Below, in pieces: positions 34,883 through 43,853 of a stretch of 64,000 bases of DNA; the first letter of the stretch is position 1, and every line of letters begins with the position of its first letter. Below the pieces are notes generated by a model. The model searched no databases. It was not told the origin of the DNA and saw nothing but the letters and a program-made list of their open reading frames with translations. Source of the stretch: Mesorhizobium hawassense (GTDB lineage Bacteria > Pseudomonadota > Alphaproteobacteria > Rhizobiales > Rhizobiaceae); assembly GCF_003289945.1 (NCBI RefSeq), contig NZ_QMBP01000004.1:372001-436000 (forward strand), written 5' to 3'. The translations under genes were made by a program, and so were the position numbers.

Positions 34883-36460
34883 CTATGCCTGCGTCTCGCC
34901 CGGCCTCACAAGGCCATGCTCGACCGCGTAAAGCGCGGCGGCAGCGCGGGTCGTGACGCCGATCCTGCCATAGATGCTCTGGATATGGTGGTCGGCGGTC
35001 TTGGGCGAGATATCGAGCCTGCGCGCCGCTTCCTTCGCGGTCAGCCCGGCGGCGATCAGGCGCAGCACCTCGATCTCACGCGCCGTCATGCCGGCCAGCG
35101 CCCGCGGCGTCGCCCGGCGCGAAGGCTGCCCCGCGAAGGCCAACACGGCCTCGGCGGCATCGGGGCAGATACAGCCGTCGCGAACAGCGGCGCGCAACTG
35201 CGCCGCCGCCGCGTCGCTGGACAGCGCCTTGCGGTGAGGGCGTTCCTCTCGCGACGTCTGGAAGGCTTCGGCGGCGGCGAGGATCCTGGCTGCCGGGGAA
35301 AGATCGGCGGCACCCACCTTGCGGTGATATCCCGAACCATCCAGGCGCTCGTGATGACGCAGCACCAGCGCGGCCATTCCCTCGCCCTCGCGGCCGAAGG
35401 ATGCCAGCGCCCTTTCACCGTAATAAGCGTGCAACTGCGCCGCGTCGCGTTCGCGCACCGACAATGGGCCGTTGCGCATCCAGGTCGCCACCGGCACCAC
35501 CAGTTCGCCGATGTCATGGATACATCCCGACCAGCGCAAGGCACGCACGTCAGGGACTGGCAGTCCGATCCGCTGACCCGCACCCGCGGCCAGTTCCGAA
35601 ACCATGCGCGAATGGCCCTGCGTAAAGGGCATGCGCATGTCGATCATGTCGGCGATGGCGAGGAATGCCTCGTCGCAGGCCGCCTCATCCAGCGTCACCG
35701 GCGGGTCGGGCTCCAGCGCCAAAATCGTCTCGCGATCGACTGTCACGCCGATATCTTTCATCAGCGCGGCCGCGTTGGCCGAGACCAGCCGGGCCAGATC
35801 CGCTTCATATGGGCCGTCGCCCCGACTTGCGATCGTTTCGGCCATCCCGTCGATACCGACGGCTTCGCTGAGCGCTATGGCATCCTGCGCCAGCGTGATC
35901 AGTCGTACTGCCGGCAGAACATCCTTGCCAGTCATCCCACGCGGCAGGCCCTTGCCGTCCCAACGTTCGTAGATCTGTCCAAGATTGCGCCGGACTTCAT
36001 TCGACAGGCCGAGCCGCTCGCCGATCCGCTGCGCGACCTCGCAATGCGCCGTCAGCACCGGGCGGGCCACCGCGAGCGCCTGCGACATCGCTGCCTCGAT
36101 CGCCTTCGACTGCGCGTCCGGGGCGAGATCGTAGTAGAACCTCTTGAAGGCCTGAACGAAGACCCTGCCCAATTCCGCGCGATTGCCCATGTCGAGACCG
36201 ACGAGGTCCTGGCGCAGCGCGATTTCATCGCCGAAGGTGGCCGCCAGCAGATCCGTATCGGCATTGCAGCCGACATAGCGCAGCATGGACAGATGATAGG
36301 CATCGCGCCGAACCTGGTCAGGAACGCCGGCAAGCTCCGCGATGCGCATGGCGGTCACGCACGATTTCAGGGCGAAATCGCGGGAATGGCCTGTCGCGAG
36401 GTCCGATGCGTAAGCAAGGACCATCATGAAATCCGCTCGGCGTATCGAGACTTCCGTCAT
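34883..36460 (-). CDS. HD-GYP-type phosphohydrolase fused to LuxR DNA-binding domain
   Basis: A 525-aa protein with two HD-GYP-like halves and a LuxR HTH. The first half (about 150-230) keeps ERWDGKGLP but has no clear HD pair. The second (about 280-440) has CIHDIGEL and RHHERLDGSGYH, where GYP is changed to GYH. The C-terminus (about 460-520) is GerE/LuxR: LAGMTAREIEVLRLIAAGLTAKEAARRLDISPKTADHHIQSIYGRIGV. ATG 36460 has GAGG upstream. Possibly a transcription factor whose HD part senses or degrades a nucleotide. Confidence 0.85.
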   Translation of the reverse strand: MTEVSIRRADFMMVLAYASDLATGHSRDFALKSCVTAMRIAELAGVPDQVRRDAYHLSMLRYVGCNADTDLLAATFGDEIALRQDLVGLDMGNRAELGRVFVQAFKRFYYDLAPDAQSKAIEAAMSQALAVARPVLTAHCEVAQRIGERLGLSNEVRRNLGQIYERWDGKGLPRGMTGKDVLPAVRLITLAQDAIALSEAVGIDGMAETIASRGDGPYEADLARLVSANAAALMKDIGVTVDRETILALEPDPPVTLDEAACDEAFLAIADMIDMRMPFTQGHSRMVSELAAGAGQRIGLPVPDVRALRWSGCIHDIGELVVPVATWMRNGPLSVRERDAAQLHAYYGERALASFGREGEGMAALVLRHHERLDGSGYHRKVGAADLSPAARILAAAEAFQTSREERPHRKALSSDAAAAQLRAAVRDGCICPDAAEAVLAFAGQPSRRATPRALAGMTAREIEVLRLIAAGLTAKEAARRLDISPKTADHHIQSIYGRIGVTTRAAAALYAVEHGLVRPGETQA

Positions 36461-36919
36461 CGCAAACCTCAATCAGCCGATGCTGGCCGGCGCGCCTGAT
36501 TCCCAGGCAAGCCGAACGCGCCGCGGCTTGAAATGTCGAACCAGGCCCGAGGCCTTGACTACACCACGTTATATCAGCAACTTATAATATAAGTAAGCGG
36601 TTGATTTCCTCACAGATTTGAGCTGCTTGCTGGCCCGCCGTCGAACCCCGGCGGCGGGCTCACCGTGTGAGTTCTAGCGTGGAACACTACATCTGCTGTT
36701 CTGCAAGGGCAGTAATGGCGCGTCCCTGCACCATTCACATCGATCTTTTGATGCCTTAGGTGCTGAATGGAACGTGCCGATCGGCGGTGAATTGTTCAAC
36801 TGGATGAAGCGCTTTTCACAGAAAGCACGGAGGCTTCGACCTGACGCTGGCTGCAACGGAATGCCGTCCAATGCTGGCGTGGTAGGGTAGACGAGTTTCG
36901 AGCCATTGGCGATCTCGGA
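36461..36919. other. 459-bp intergenic region without a supported gene
   Basis: An A+T-rich patch (TTATATCAGCAACTTATAATATAAG, around 36569-36593) probably holds the promoter of the leftward regulator gene. A GCCCGCCG/CGGCGGGC hairpin lies at 36633-36659 without a T-run. Short frames toward 36900 show no recognisable product. Confidence 0.5.
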
Positions 36920-37438
36920 TCAATCTGGCGACGCCAACGGATTCATCCGCTCGAGTGTCCGGTCCTTCAGAACGAATTGATGCCACAGCGCGATCAGCGC
37001 GTGCAGGCCCGCCAGCCAAAGGATCAGCGTTCCTCCCGTCTCGTGCAAGTCGGCAATCTCTCCTGGCGCACCCTGCACTGGCGTCGCTAGGCTTGGCAGA
37101 CCGATGCCGAAGATGGACACGGACAACCCGAGCCGAGAGGCTGCATACCAGCCGCTCAATGGCAGCGCGATGAGGAGAGCGTAAAGAACGGTATGTCCCG
37201 CGCGCGCCGCGAGATCGAGCCAGCGCTTCTGCGGATCCTCGATTCGAGGCCCAGCGCCAAGCCATCGAGCCACTAGACGAGGAATAACCAGAAGCAGCAC
37301 GGCAAGCCCGACCGTAAAGTGAACGTAGGACGGGTCGGTACGGGCGTGACGACCGCCCACCGCCGTGAACCAGGCGACAACCACAAGCACTGCGGTCAGC
37401 CAATGAATTGCGATCGTGATCTGCGGATAGCGATGCAT
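36920..37438 (-). CDS. Cytochrome b561 family protein
   Basis: A 172-aa four-helix inner-membrane dihaem cytochrome b (Ni-hydrogenase/b561 fold). Haem-ligand histidines are expected in TIAIHWLTA (helix 1), YVHFTVGLAV (helix 2), RAGHTVLYALL (helix 3) and GLHALIALWHQFVL (helix 4). ATG 37438 is used; GAAGG lies upstream. Such proteins pass electrons from quinol or superoxide-linked reactions in the membrane. It lies 155 nt after the universal stress protein gene in the same direction and may share its FNR-controlled promoter. Confidence 0.88.
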   Translation of the reverse strand: MHRYPQITIAIHWLTAVLVVVAWFTAVGGRHARTDPSYVHFTVGLAVLLLVIPRLVARWLGAGPRIEDPQKRWLDLAARAGHTVLYALLIALPLSGWYAASRLGLSVSIFGIGLPSLATPVQGAPGEIADLHETGGTLILWLAGLHALIALWHQFVLKDRTLERMNPLASPD

Positions 37439-37593
37439 CAAGGGTGCCTTCAAGTTCGGTTCGCGCTCCCACAATCGCGAAAGCGCAAGTATGTTCCAGG
37501 GCGCAGCGATTCTGCCCCGTCGATAAAACATCGAAGAGGCTCCTGCGCGCGAAAGTCTAGATCTCCAATTTTCGTCCTCGTTGAATGCGCGTT

Positions 37594-38430
37594 TTAACGC
37601 GCCATAAGAACCGGGAGTCTGGGGTCTTCGATCATGGATCTGGTCACGCCGCCGAATATCCGCTCGCGCAGCCGGGAATGACCGTATGCCCCTATGATCA
37701 TGAGTTGGGCGCCGATATCGACCGCATGCTGGCGGAGGACGTCGGCGATCGAGTGGTTCGAACTCGGCAAACGGTCGACCTCTACCTTGACGCCATGCCG
37801 GGAGAGATAGGTCGCGACGTCCGCGCCAGGTTCCGCGCCATGGTGCCGCTCGTCTTCGACCGGGTCGATCATCACAACGCGCACATCGTCTGCGCCAGAC
37901 AGGATATCCAGTGATTCTCGCAAGGCGCGCGACGCTTCCAGGCTGGCGTCCCACGCGACAAGCACGCGTTTTGGTTTCAACGTCGCGGACGCCCCTTTGG
38001 GGACAAGCAGGATTGGCTTTCCGGATGAAAACAGCGCGCCTTCAATGACTTTATGCTTGAGCGTATGGCTCGCCAGCAAGTCCGGCCCAAGAACGGTTAG
38101 ATCGGCGTAACGCGCGCGCCGGCCGATGACCTCATCCGCCCAGGCATAGTCCGGATAGTCATCACTCAGGTCCGTCGATACGGGGCTCGCCGACAGCATT
38201 TTGGAGACGGCCGAATTTCGCTTCTCCAGCATTTCCATTTCAGCTTCCCGCTCCGAGAGCCAAGCCGGCGAGACCACCTCGGCATATGCTCCGCCCGAGG
38301 GGGGCGCCGCGATGACCAGAACAAGCACCGAGAGGTGCCCATCGATTTCTTCGCACAGATCGGTGGCAAGCTTCAGATCATCGTCTCCCTGATCGGCTCC
38401 CGTAACCGTGAGCAATGTCTTGAATGGCAT
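37594..38430 (-). CDS. Tandem universal stress protein (UspA family)
   Basis: A 278-aa cytoplasmic protein with two Usp folds. The first half (1-145) starts MPFKTLLTVTGADQGDDD; the second (about 155-278) has VLVAWDASLEASRALRESL and ends with GAYGHSRLRERIFGGVTRSMI, the ATP-binding G-x2-G-x9-G(S/T) pattern (GAYGH...GGVTRS). ATG 38430 has AAGGAG at the right distance. An FNR-like box at 38499-38512 suggests low-oxygen induction. Confidence 0.9.
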   Translation of the reverse strand: MPFKTLLTVTGADQGDDDLKLATDLCEEIDGHLSVLVLVIAAPPSGGAYAEVVSPAWLSEREAEMEMLEKRNSAVSKMLSASPVSTDLSDDYPDYAWADEVIGRRARYADLTVLGPDLLASHTLKHKVIEGALFSSGKPILLVPKGASATLKPKRVLVAWDASLEASRALRESLDILSGADDVRVVMIDPVEDERHHGAEPGADVATYLSRHGVKVEVDRLPSSNHSIADVLRQHAVDIGAQLMIIGAYGHSRLRERIFGGVTRSMIEDPRLPVLMAR

Positions 38431-38498
38431 AGCGGCGACTCCTTGTTCGAGAAAGTCCACAGAGGACGTAGCCGTAGCCAGGTGGTCGCCGAGCTTCC

Positions 38499-38512
38499 TT
38501 GCGCTGAATCAA
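38499..38512 (-). promoter_or_regulatory. FNR-like box, probably for the universal stress protein gene
   Basis: TTGCG-CTGA-ATCAA, with one perfect ATCAA half-site, is centred about 75 nt before ATG 38430. A second box for the divergent cytochrome c gene is 18 nt away. Confidence 0.5.
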
Positions 38513-38530
38513 ACCGATCCCTCGTCGAGA

Positions 38531-38544
38531 TTGATCCCGGTCAA
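38531..38544 (+). promoter_or_regulatory. FNR box upstream of cytochrome c gene
   Basis: TTGAT-CCCG-GTCAA is a consensus box with one half-site TTGAT and one GTCAA, centred about 60 nt before ATG 38598. Confidence 0.7.
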
Positions 38545-38597
38545 CGTATGGGCATGTCGTCCGCTTTATCCTGACACGACAGTTGGAGGCGGATTCA

Positions 38598-38996
38598 ATG
38601 CGATTCTGGGCAACGATCGGGTTTTCGGCGCTGATGTTGAGCGCCGCTGCAGCACAACAGATGAGCAACGGACAGCAGGAATATCTGAATTCCTGCGCTG
38701 TCTGCCACGGTGTTGATGGCAAGGGCGACGGACCAATGGCCGACGTATTGCGCAAGCGCCCTGCCAATTTGACCACGCTCGCAAGGCGAAATGGCGGGGA
38801 GTTTCCTTATTGGCGCGTGTACGCGACGATCGACGGCCGCGGCCTCGTTCCCGAGCATGGTGAGCGCGACATGCCGATCTGGGGCAATCAGTTCCTGCCT
38901 GACGACGTGAAGAAATACGGTCCCTACGGCGGGGAGGCTGTAACCACGGAACGCATTCAGAACCTCGCCGGTTACGTACAGACGCTTCAGCGCTAG
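38598..38996 (+). CDS. Small periplasmic monohaem cytochrome c
   Basis: A 132-aa class I cytochrome c with signal peptide MRFWATIGFSALMLSAAAA-Q, haem site C33-x2-C36-H37 (SCAVCHGVDGKGDG) and likely axial M92 (RDMPIWG). GGAGG precedes ATG 38598; in-frame TTG 38583 is less likely. The signature around CHGxDGKGDGP resembles cytochromes paired with cbb3 or nitrite/NO reductases. The preceding FNR box fits micro-oxic respiration. Confidence 0.9.
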   Translation: MRFWATIGFSALMLSAAAAQQMSNGQQEYLNSCAVCHGVDGKGDGPMADVLRKRPANLTTLARRNGGEFPYWRVYATIDGRGLVPEHGERDMPIWGNQFLPDDVKKYGPYGGEAVTTERIQNLAGYVQTLQR

Positions 38997-39062
38997 CAGG
39001 ACGGCAGCGCTGTAGGGGTGAGACCGAAACAACCAAGCAACAGAAGCCAATGGACGCACGTG

Positions 39063-40622
39063 ATGATCGCTGAGAACCAGGACATGGTGGTCGAGATGTT
39101 CAAGGATCCTGCCACCTATGGCGAGGTGGGGCCCGTCGAAATGATCGAGACCCACATTTCCCGAATTTTTCTGGTCGGACGACGTGCATTCAAAATGAAG
39201 CGGGCGGTCAAGCTGCCCTATGTCGATTTTTCGACGCCGCAGTTGCGGCTCGCCGCGTGCGAAAAGGAAGTGGAGTTGAACTCCCGAACGGCGCCCGGTC
39301 TCTATCTCAATGTCCACCGCATCACACGCGCGGGAGACAGGCTTGCCTTGGACGGATCGGGCGAACTGGTTGACGCCGCCATCGAGATGGTTCGCTTCGA
39401 TCAGTCAAACCTCCTCGATCGCATGGCCGCCGCGGGAACGTTGACCCCCGCGCTGATGACAGGCGTGGCGCGCATGATTGCGCAATACCACCGCAGCGCT
39501 GACGTGATCCATGCCGGCGGCGGATCGGCGAACATCGGCGGCGTGCTTGAAATCAATTCGGCCGGATTTGCGACAAGCCACGTATTCGATGAAAAGGAGA
39601 TCGCAACACTCGACAAAGCGTTCCGCGATGCACTCGCCCGCCACGCCAGCCTGCTTGACCGGCGCGAGGCGACAGGCCGAGTCCGCCGCTGCCATGGCGA
39701 CCTGCATCTGCGCAATATCTGCCTGCTCGATGGTGAGCCTCGGCTGTTCGATTGCATCGAGTTCAATGATCAGATCGCCACGGTCGATGTCCTCTACGAT
39801 CTCGCATTCCTGCTGATGGATCTGTGGCACCGCGGCTTCCCACAATTCGCCAATCTGGTGATGAATCGCTATCTCGATGACGCCGACGACGAAGACGGAT
39901 TCAGCCTTCTGCCATTCTTGATGGCGGTGCGGGCAGCGGTGCGCGCGCACGTCATCGCAACACAAGTGGAGGAAGGCGGCCCCAACCCCGCACAGCTGAT
40001 TGCCGAGGCGCGATCCTACTTCGAGCTCGCACGCGCCTTGCTTACTGAAACACCGCCTCGGCTCGTTGCGATCGGCGGTCTGAGCGGCTCGGGCAAGACG
40101 ACGATCGCTGAAGCGCTCGCACCCCAAATCGGCGCGCCACCAGGCGCCCGGATCGTCGAGAGCGATCGCATCCGAAAGGCCATGCATGGCGTGGCTGCCG
40201 AAACCAGGCTGCCCGACAAGGCTTATCGACCCGGCGTATCGGAACGCGTCTATCGCCAGATCGCCTGGCGTGCGGAACTCATCCTTGCCCAAGGTGGCTC
40301 CGTCGTCGCCGACGCTGTTTTCGACAAACCGGAAGATCGCGGCAGGATCGAACGCGCGGCGAATGAAACGAATGTCGCGTTCGCGGGTATCTGGCTGGCC
40401 GCCGATCCACTGGTGCTTTGGCGTCGTGTCAGCCAGCGAAAGGGGGGGCCTTCCGATGCCACGGTCGACATCCTGTCGCGGCAGTTGCAGCGCGATGCCG
40501 GTCCGTTGGCCTGGCGCAAGATCGAGGCAGATCGCAAGGTGGCCGAAATCACAGCCGAAATGCTGGCCCTGGTTGAAGGAACCTCTTCCTCCGCGGTCCG
40601 CCTCGGCAAGACGGGATCATGA
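39063..40622 (+). CDS. Bifunctional aminoglycoside-phosphotransferase-like / P-loop kinase protein
   Basis: A 519-aa fusion. The N-terminal part (about 1-320) is an APH-like kinase domain with the Brenner-type catalytic loop C-H-G-D-L-H-L-R-N and the DFG-like LFDCIEFND. The C-terminal part (about 335-510) is a P-loop ATPase/kinase with GGLSGSGKTT and VESDRIRKAMHG. The physiological substrate is unknown. Such fusions recur in alphaproteobacterial oxygen-limitation clusters. It begins 66 nt after the cytochrome c gene and probably belongs to the same FNR-controlled transcript. Its end overlaps the convergent neighbour by 6 bp. Start ATG 39063 is a choice; upstream GTG 39018 is possible. Confidence 0.85.
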   Translation: MIAENQDMVVEMFKDPATYGEVGPVEMIETHISRIFLVGRRAFKMKRAVKLPYVDFSTPQLRLAACEKEVELNSRTAPGLYLNVHRITRAGDRLALDGSGELVDAAIEMVRFDQSNLLDRMAAAGTLTPALMTGVARMIAQYHRSADVIHAGGGSANIGGVLEINSAGFATSHVFDEKEIATLDKAFRDALARHASLLDRREATGRVRRCHGDLHLRNICLLDGEPRLFDCIEFNDQIATVDVLYDLAFLLMDLWHRGFPQFANLVMNRYLDDADDEDGFSLLPFLMAVRAAVRAHVIATQVEEGGPNPAQLIAEARSYFELARALLTETPPRLVAIGGLSGSGKTTIAEALAPQIGAPPGARIVESDRIRKAMHGVAAETRLPDKAYRPGVSERVYRQIAWRAELILAQGGSVVADAVFDKPEDRGRIERAANETNVAFAGIWLAADPLVLWRRVSQRKGGPSDATVDILSRQLQRDAGPLAWRKIEADRKVAEITAEMLALVEGTSSSAVRLGKTGS

Positions 40623-43316
40623 AATCGACCGGTCTAAACTCACCTCCAGGGAAGCCAGGGACAGGCCCGGCTCGCTAGGATGGTGCGCCACCGCGAAACC
40701 GAATTCCCGGCACATTGTCAGCATCTTGCGATTTTCGTTGAGGATTGTGCCTTCGATGCGGCTGATGCGTTCAGCCTTGGCATAGTCGATGATCAGTTTC
40801 AGCAGGGCCCAACCAAGGCCATGGCTCTGCAGGTCGGACCGCACCAGCAAGGCATATTCGCCAGTCCTGTGATCAGGATCACAGGAAAGCCGGCCGATTC
40901 CGGCGAGCGCTCCCGTGCTCTCCTCGATCACTACGAAGGCGATGTCGCGATCGTAGTCGAGTTGCGTTAGCCGCTTCAGCATCTGATCGGGAAAGTTCCT
41001 GCGTGGCGACAGAAAACGCAGCCGCAGGTCGTCGGGCGAAATCTTCGCCAGGAATGCAGGGTAAAGGGAAAAGTCCGACGGCATGATTGGCCGGATGTGG
41101 AAGGACATGTCGTCAGACACGAGATCGCGGCCCCACCCGGATGGATAGGGCCTGATGGCAAGGGCCGGGTTCGGCGCAGCTTCATCCACCCGCCCCGGAT
41201 CGATTTCGATACGGGCGTCGAGCGCGATCACCCCCTTGGCGTCGGCCAGCAGCGGATTGATATCGAGAGCGACCAAGCAGGGGAAGTCGACGATCATTTG
41301 CGACAGGCCGTTGAGCGCGGCAAGGATCGCGCCCCGGTTGGCTGGCTCATGATCACGATAGCCGGCCAGCAGCCGGCCTATTCGCGTGTTGTCGATCAGA
41401 TCTCCAGCCAGCACGTCGTCGAGCGGCGGCAGGGCTATCGCCGTGTCACTCACGGCCTCGACCGCGGTGCCGCCGGCGCCAAAGAGAATAACCGGGCCGA
41501 ACATCGGGTCCAGGTTCATCCCCAGGATGAGTTCCTGCGCATGCCTGCGCACGACCATGGCCTGCACCGTGTAGCCATCGAGCTTCGCCCCAGATGCCTG
41601 CGATCTCATGCGTGTCTCGATCGACTCTGCGGCCTTTACCGCCTCCTCGGCACTCGCAATATCGAGGACCACGCCGCCGATGTCGGACTTGTGTGACACG
41701 ACCCTCGACAACAGTTTCACGACTAGCCGCCCGGAGTTCTCGAGGAGGCGGACGGCAGCCCGGGCCACTTCCGGGACAGACCGCGCAACGATGGTTTCCG
41801 GTACGGCGATGCCATAGGCGGCGATCGCCGCTTTTGCTTCCGGCTCCGTCAGCATGCGCCGCCCTTCGGCAGCCACCTGCCGAAAGATGGCATGCGCCGA
41901 GGCCCTGCCAGTGACTTGACCTTCTGTTCGGCAAGAAGGCGCACGCAGCAAAGACTGCTGTGCACGCGACCATTCGCTGAGATAGGACGCAGCGGTCGCC
42001 GTATCCTCTGGAGTATCGAAGCTCGGGATGCCTGCTTCCGTCAGGATGCGCCGGCCCTCCTGAGCGGTATGCCCGCCGAGCCAGCACGCGAGGAGCGGCT
42101 TTCCTCCGATCTCGCCTTCGTCGCCGAGCTCGGCCACCTTCCTTGCGACTTCGGCGGAGGAACCGAGCCCGGTCGGGCAGTTCATGACCAGGATGACATC
42201 CGTCCCGGGATCCGCCGCCACTGCCTCGAGTGCAGCACGATATCGTTGCGGGGCAGCATCGCCGACGATGTCGACGGGGTTTGCGTGCGACCAGGTCGTC
42301 GGCAGCACGCGGTTGAGCTGCTCGATCGTGGGCGGCGAAAGCATGGCCAACTCGACTCGGCGTTCGACGAGCTTGTCGACCGCGAGAACGCCCGCGCCGC
42401 CGCCATTGGTGACGATGCCGACGCGCGCCCGCTCGAGCGGGGAGTAGCGCCCGATCGTTTCGGCGGCATCGAGCAATTCGGCGAGGTCCTTGACGCGCAG
42501 CACCCCCGCCCTTCGAAGCGCCGCTTCCACGACCCGGTCGGCGCCAGAAAGCGCGCCGGTATGTGTCGCAGCCGCCTTGGCCGCCTGCTCATGCCGGCCC
42601 GGCTTGATTGCAATGACAGGCTTGAGCCGTGCCGCCGCCCGCGCGGCCGACATGAATTTGCGCGCATTGGGTATGGTTTCGAGATACATCACGATCGCTC
42701 GCGTGTGAAAATCCCCCGCCAGCATGTCGAGGCAGTCGCCGACGTCGACATCGGCCATGTCGCCGAGCGAGATGATCCTCGAAAAGCCGACATCGTTTTC
42801 TGCCGCCCAATCGATCAGCGACGTGGCAATCGCGCCTGACTGCGAAATGAGGGCGATGTTCCCGGGTTGCGCGGCCATGTGGGCGAAACTTGCGTTGAGC
42901 TTGGCAGGCGGGATCATCAGCCCGACCGTATTCGGACCGATGATACGCATGAGCGAAGGTTTGGCCGCGTCGAGCATCGCCTGGCGTAGACCGTTCTCGC
43001 GATTTAGCCCCGCGGTGATGACGACCGCGGCGCGCGTCCCCTTCCCGGCGAGGTCCAGCACGATGCCGGGAACGGTTTCTGGAGGTGTCACGATCACAGC
43101 CAGATCGGGAACGCCCGGCAGATCGGCGACCCTCTGGTAGCAGCGATGGCCAATCACCTGCGAATGTTTTGGATTGACGGGCCAGACGTCCCCTTCGAAG
43201 CCGCCGCTGACGATGTTGTCGAAGACGACGCGACCGACCGAACCAACGCGCTCGCTGGCGCCGATGACAGCGACAGATCTTGGCGAAACGGCGTATTCAA
43301 GATTTCGGATTGTCAT
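40617..43316 (-). CDS. PatZ-like protein acetyltransferase (acyl-CoA synthetase NDP-forming plus GNAT)
   Basis: An 899-aa fusion resembling PatZ/Pat lysine acetyltransferases. From the N-terminus: a CoA-binding Rossmann domain (SPRSVAVIGASERVGSVGRVV), succinyl-CoA ligase-like domains (HTGALSG, TNGGGAGVLAVD), an ATP-grasp domain (about 480-700, EPEAKAAIAAYGI; ALDINPLLAD) and a C-terminal GNAT (about 735-899, DLRLRFLSPRRNF; LVRSDLQSHGLGWALLKLII). Pat enzymes acetylate acetyl-CoA synthetase and other proteins. An FNR-like box precedes it. The 3' end overlaps the convergent gene by 6 bp. Confidence 0.9.
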   Translation of the reverse strand: MTIRNLEYAVSPRSVAVIGASERVGSVGRVVFDNIVSGGFEGDVWPVNPKHSQVIGHRCYQRVADLPGVPDLAVIVTPPETVPGIVLDLAGKGTRAAVVITAGLNRENGLRQAMLDAAKPSLMRIIGPNTVGLMIPPAKLNASFAHMAAQPGNIALISQSGAIATSLIDWAAENDVGFSRIISLGDMADVDVGDCLDMLAGDFHTRAIVMYLETIPNARKFMSAARAAARLKPVIAIKPGRHEQAAKAAATHTGALSGADRVVEAALRRAGVLRVKDLAELLDAAETIGRYSPLERARVGIVTNGGGAGVLAVDKLVERRVELAMLSPPTIEQLNRVLPTTWSHANPVDIVGDAAPQRYRAALEAVAADPGTDVILVMNCPTGLGSSAEVARKVAELGDEGEIGGKPLLACWLGGHTAQEGRRILTEAGIPSFDTPEDTATAASYLSEWSRAQQSLLRAPSCRTEGQVTGRASAHAIFRQVAAEGRRMLTEPEAKAAIAAYGIAVPETIVARSVPEVARAAVRLLENSGRLVVKLLSRVVSHKSDIGGVVLDIASAEEAVKAAESIETRMRSQASGAKLDGYTVQAMVVRRHAQELILGMNLDPMFGPVILFGAGGTAVEAVSDTAIALPPLDDVLAGDLIDNTRIGRLLAGYRDHEPANRGAILAALNGLSQMIVDFPCLVALDINPLLADAKGVIALDARIEIDPGRVDEAAPNPALAIRPYPSGWGRDLVSDDMSFHIRPIMPSDFSLYPAFLAKISPDDLRLRFLSPRRNFPDQMLKRLTQLDYDRDIAFVVIEESTGALAGIGRLSCDPDHRTGEYALLVRSDLQSHGLGWALLKLIIDYAKAERISRIEGTILNENRKMLTMCREFGFAVAHHPSEPGLSLASLEVSLDRSIS

Positions 43317-43363
43317 TCCCGAAGCTCCTTGCCGCCAGATTCACCAAAGGCTCGGCGCATTCA

Positions 43364-43377
43364 TTGCGCTGGATCAA
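43364..43377 (-). promoter_or_regulatory. FNR-like box upstream of PatZ-like gene
   Basis: TTGCG-CTGG-ATCAA, one perfect half-site and one TTGCG variant, is centred about 54 nt before the leftward start at 43316. It could also serve the rightward DUF302 operon (96 nt away). Confidence 0.5.
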
Positions 43378-43466
43378 AGCGCCGCGCGGTCCCTTGCGCC
43401 TAGCTGCGAAGTCACTGCTCGCAAGCCGTCATTTCCAGCGAGGATCGCCGTCGTAGGAGAAACGCA

Positions 43467-43853
43467 ATGAGTTATTACTTCAGCAAAAACCTCGACATGC
43501 CGTTTGCCGCGGCGATCGAACATGTCACCAAAAAGCTTGCCGGCAAGGGCTTCGGCATCCTGACGAGGATCGATGTCCAGCACACGATGAAGATCAAGCT
43601 GGGCGTCGACTTCAAGCCCTACATGATCCTCGGCGCCTGCAATCCACATTTCGCGTGGCGCGCGCTGCAGGCCGAGGACAAGATCGGCGCGATGCTGCCT
43701 TGCAACGTGATTGTAACCGAGATCTTGCCAGGCAAAGTCGAGATTGCCGCAGTCGATCCGGCAGCGGCGATGGGGGCCATCGAGAATCCAGCACTTGCCG
43801 CAACGGCAAAGGATGTCCGGTTGTTGCTGCAGGAATTGATCAGCGAACTTTGA
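43467..43853 (+). CDS. DUF302 family protein
   Basis: A 128-aa cytoplasmic protein with the DUF302 layout: an amphipathic helix (AAIEHVTKKLAGKGFGI), RIDVQHTMKIKLGVDFKPYMILGACNPHFAWRAL, the MLPCNVIVTEI strand and VAAVDPAAAM-like turn. Residue Cys in LGACNP and MLPCN is common in the family. Its TGA shares a base with the ATG of the metal ATPase (TGATG), so the two are translationally coupled; it may serve metal handling with that pump. Confidence 0.85.
   Translation: MSYYFSKNLDMPFAAAIEHVTKKLAGKGFGILTRIDVQHTMKIKLGVDFKPYMILGACNPHFAWRALQAEDKIGAMLPCNVIVTEILPGKVEIAAVDPAAAMGAIENPALAATAKDVRLLLQELISEL

Noticed and set aside
36674..36871. Minus-strand 65-codon frame in the gap before cytochrome b561
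   Set aside because: No ribosome site, signal or family resemblance.
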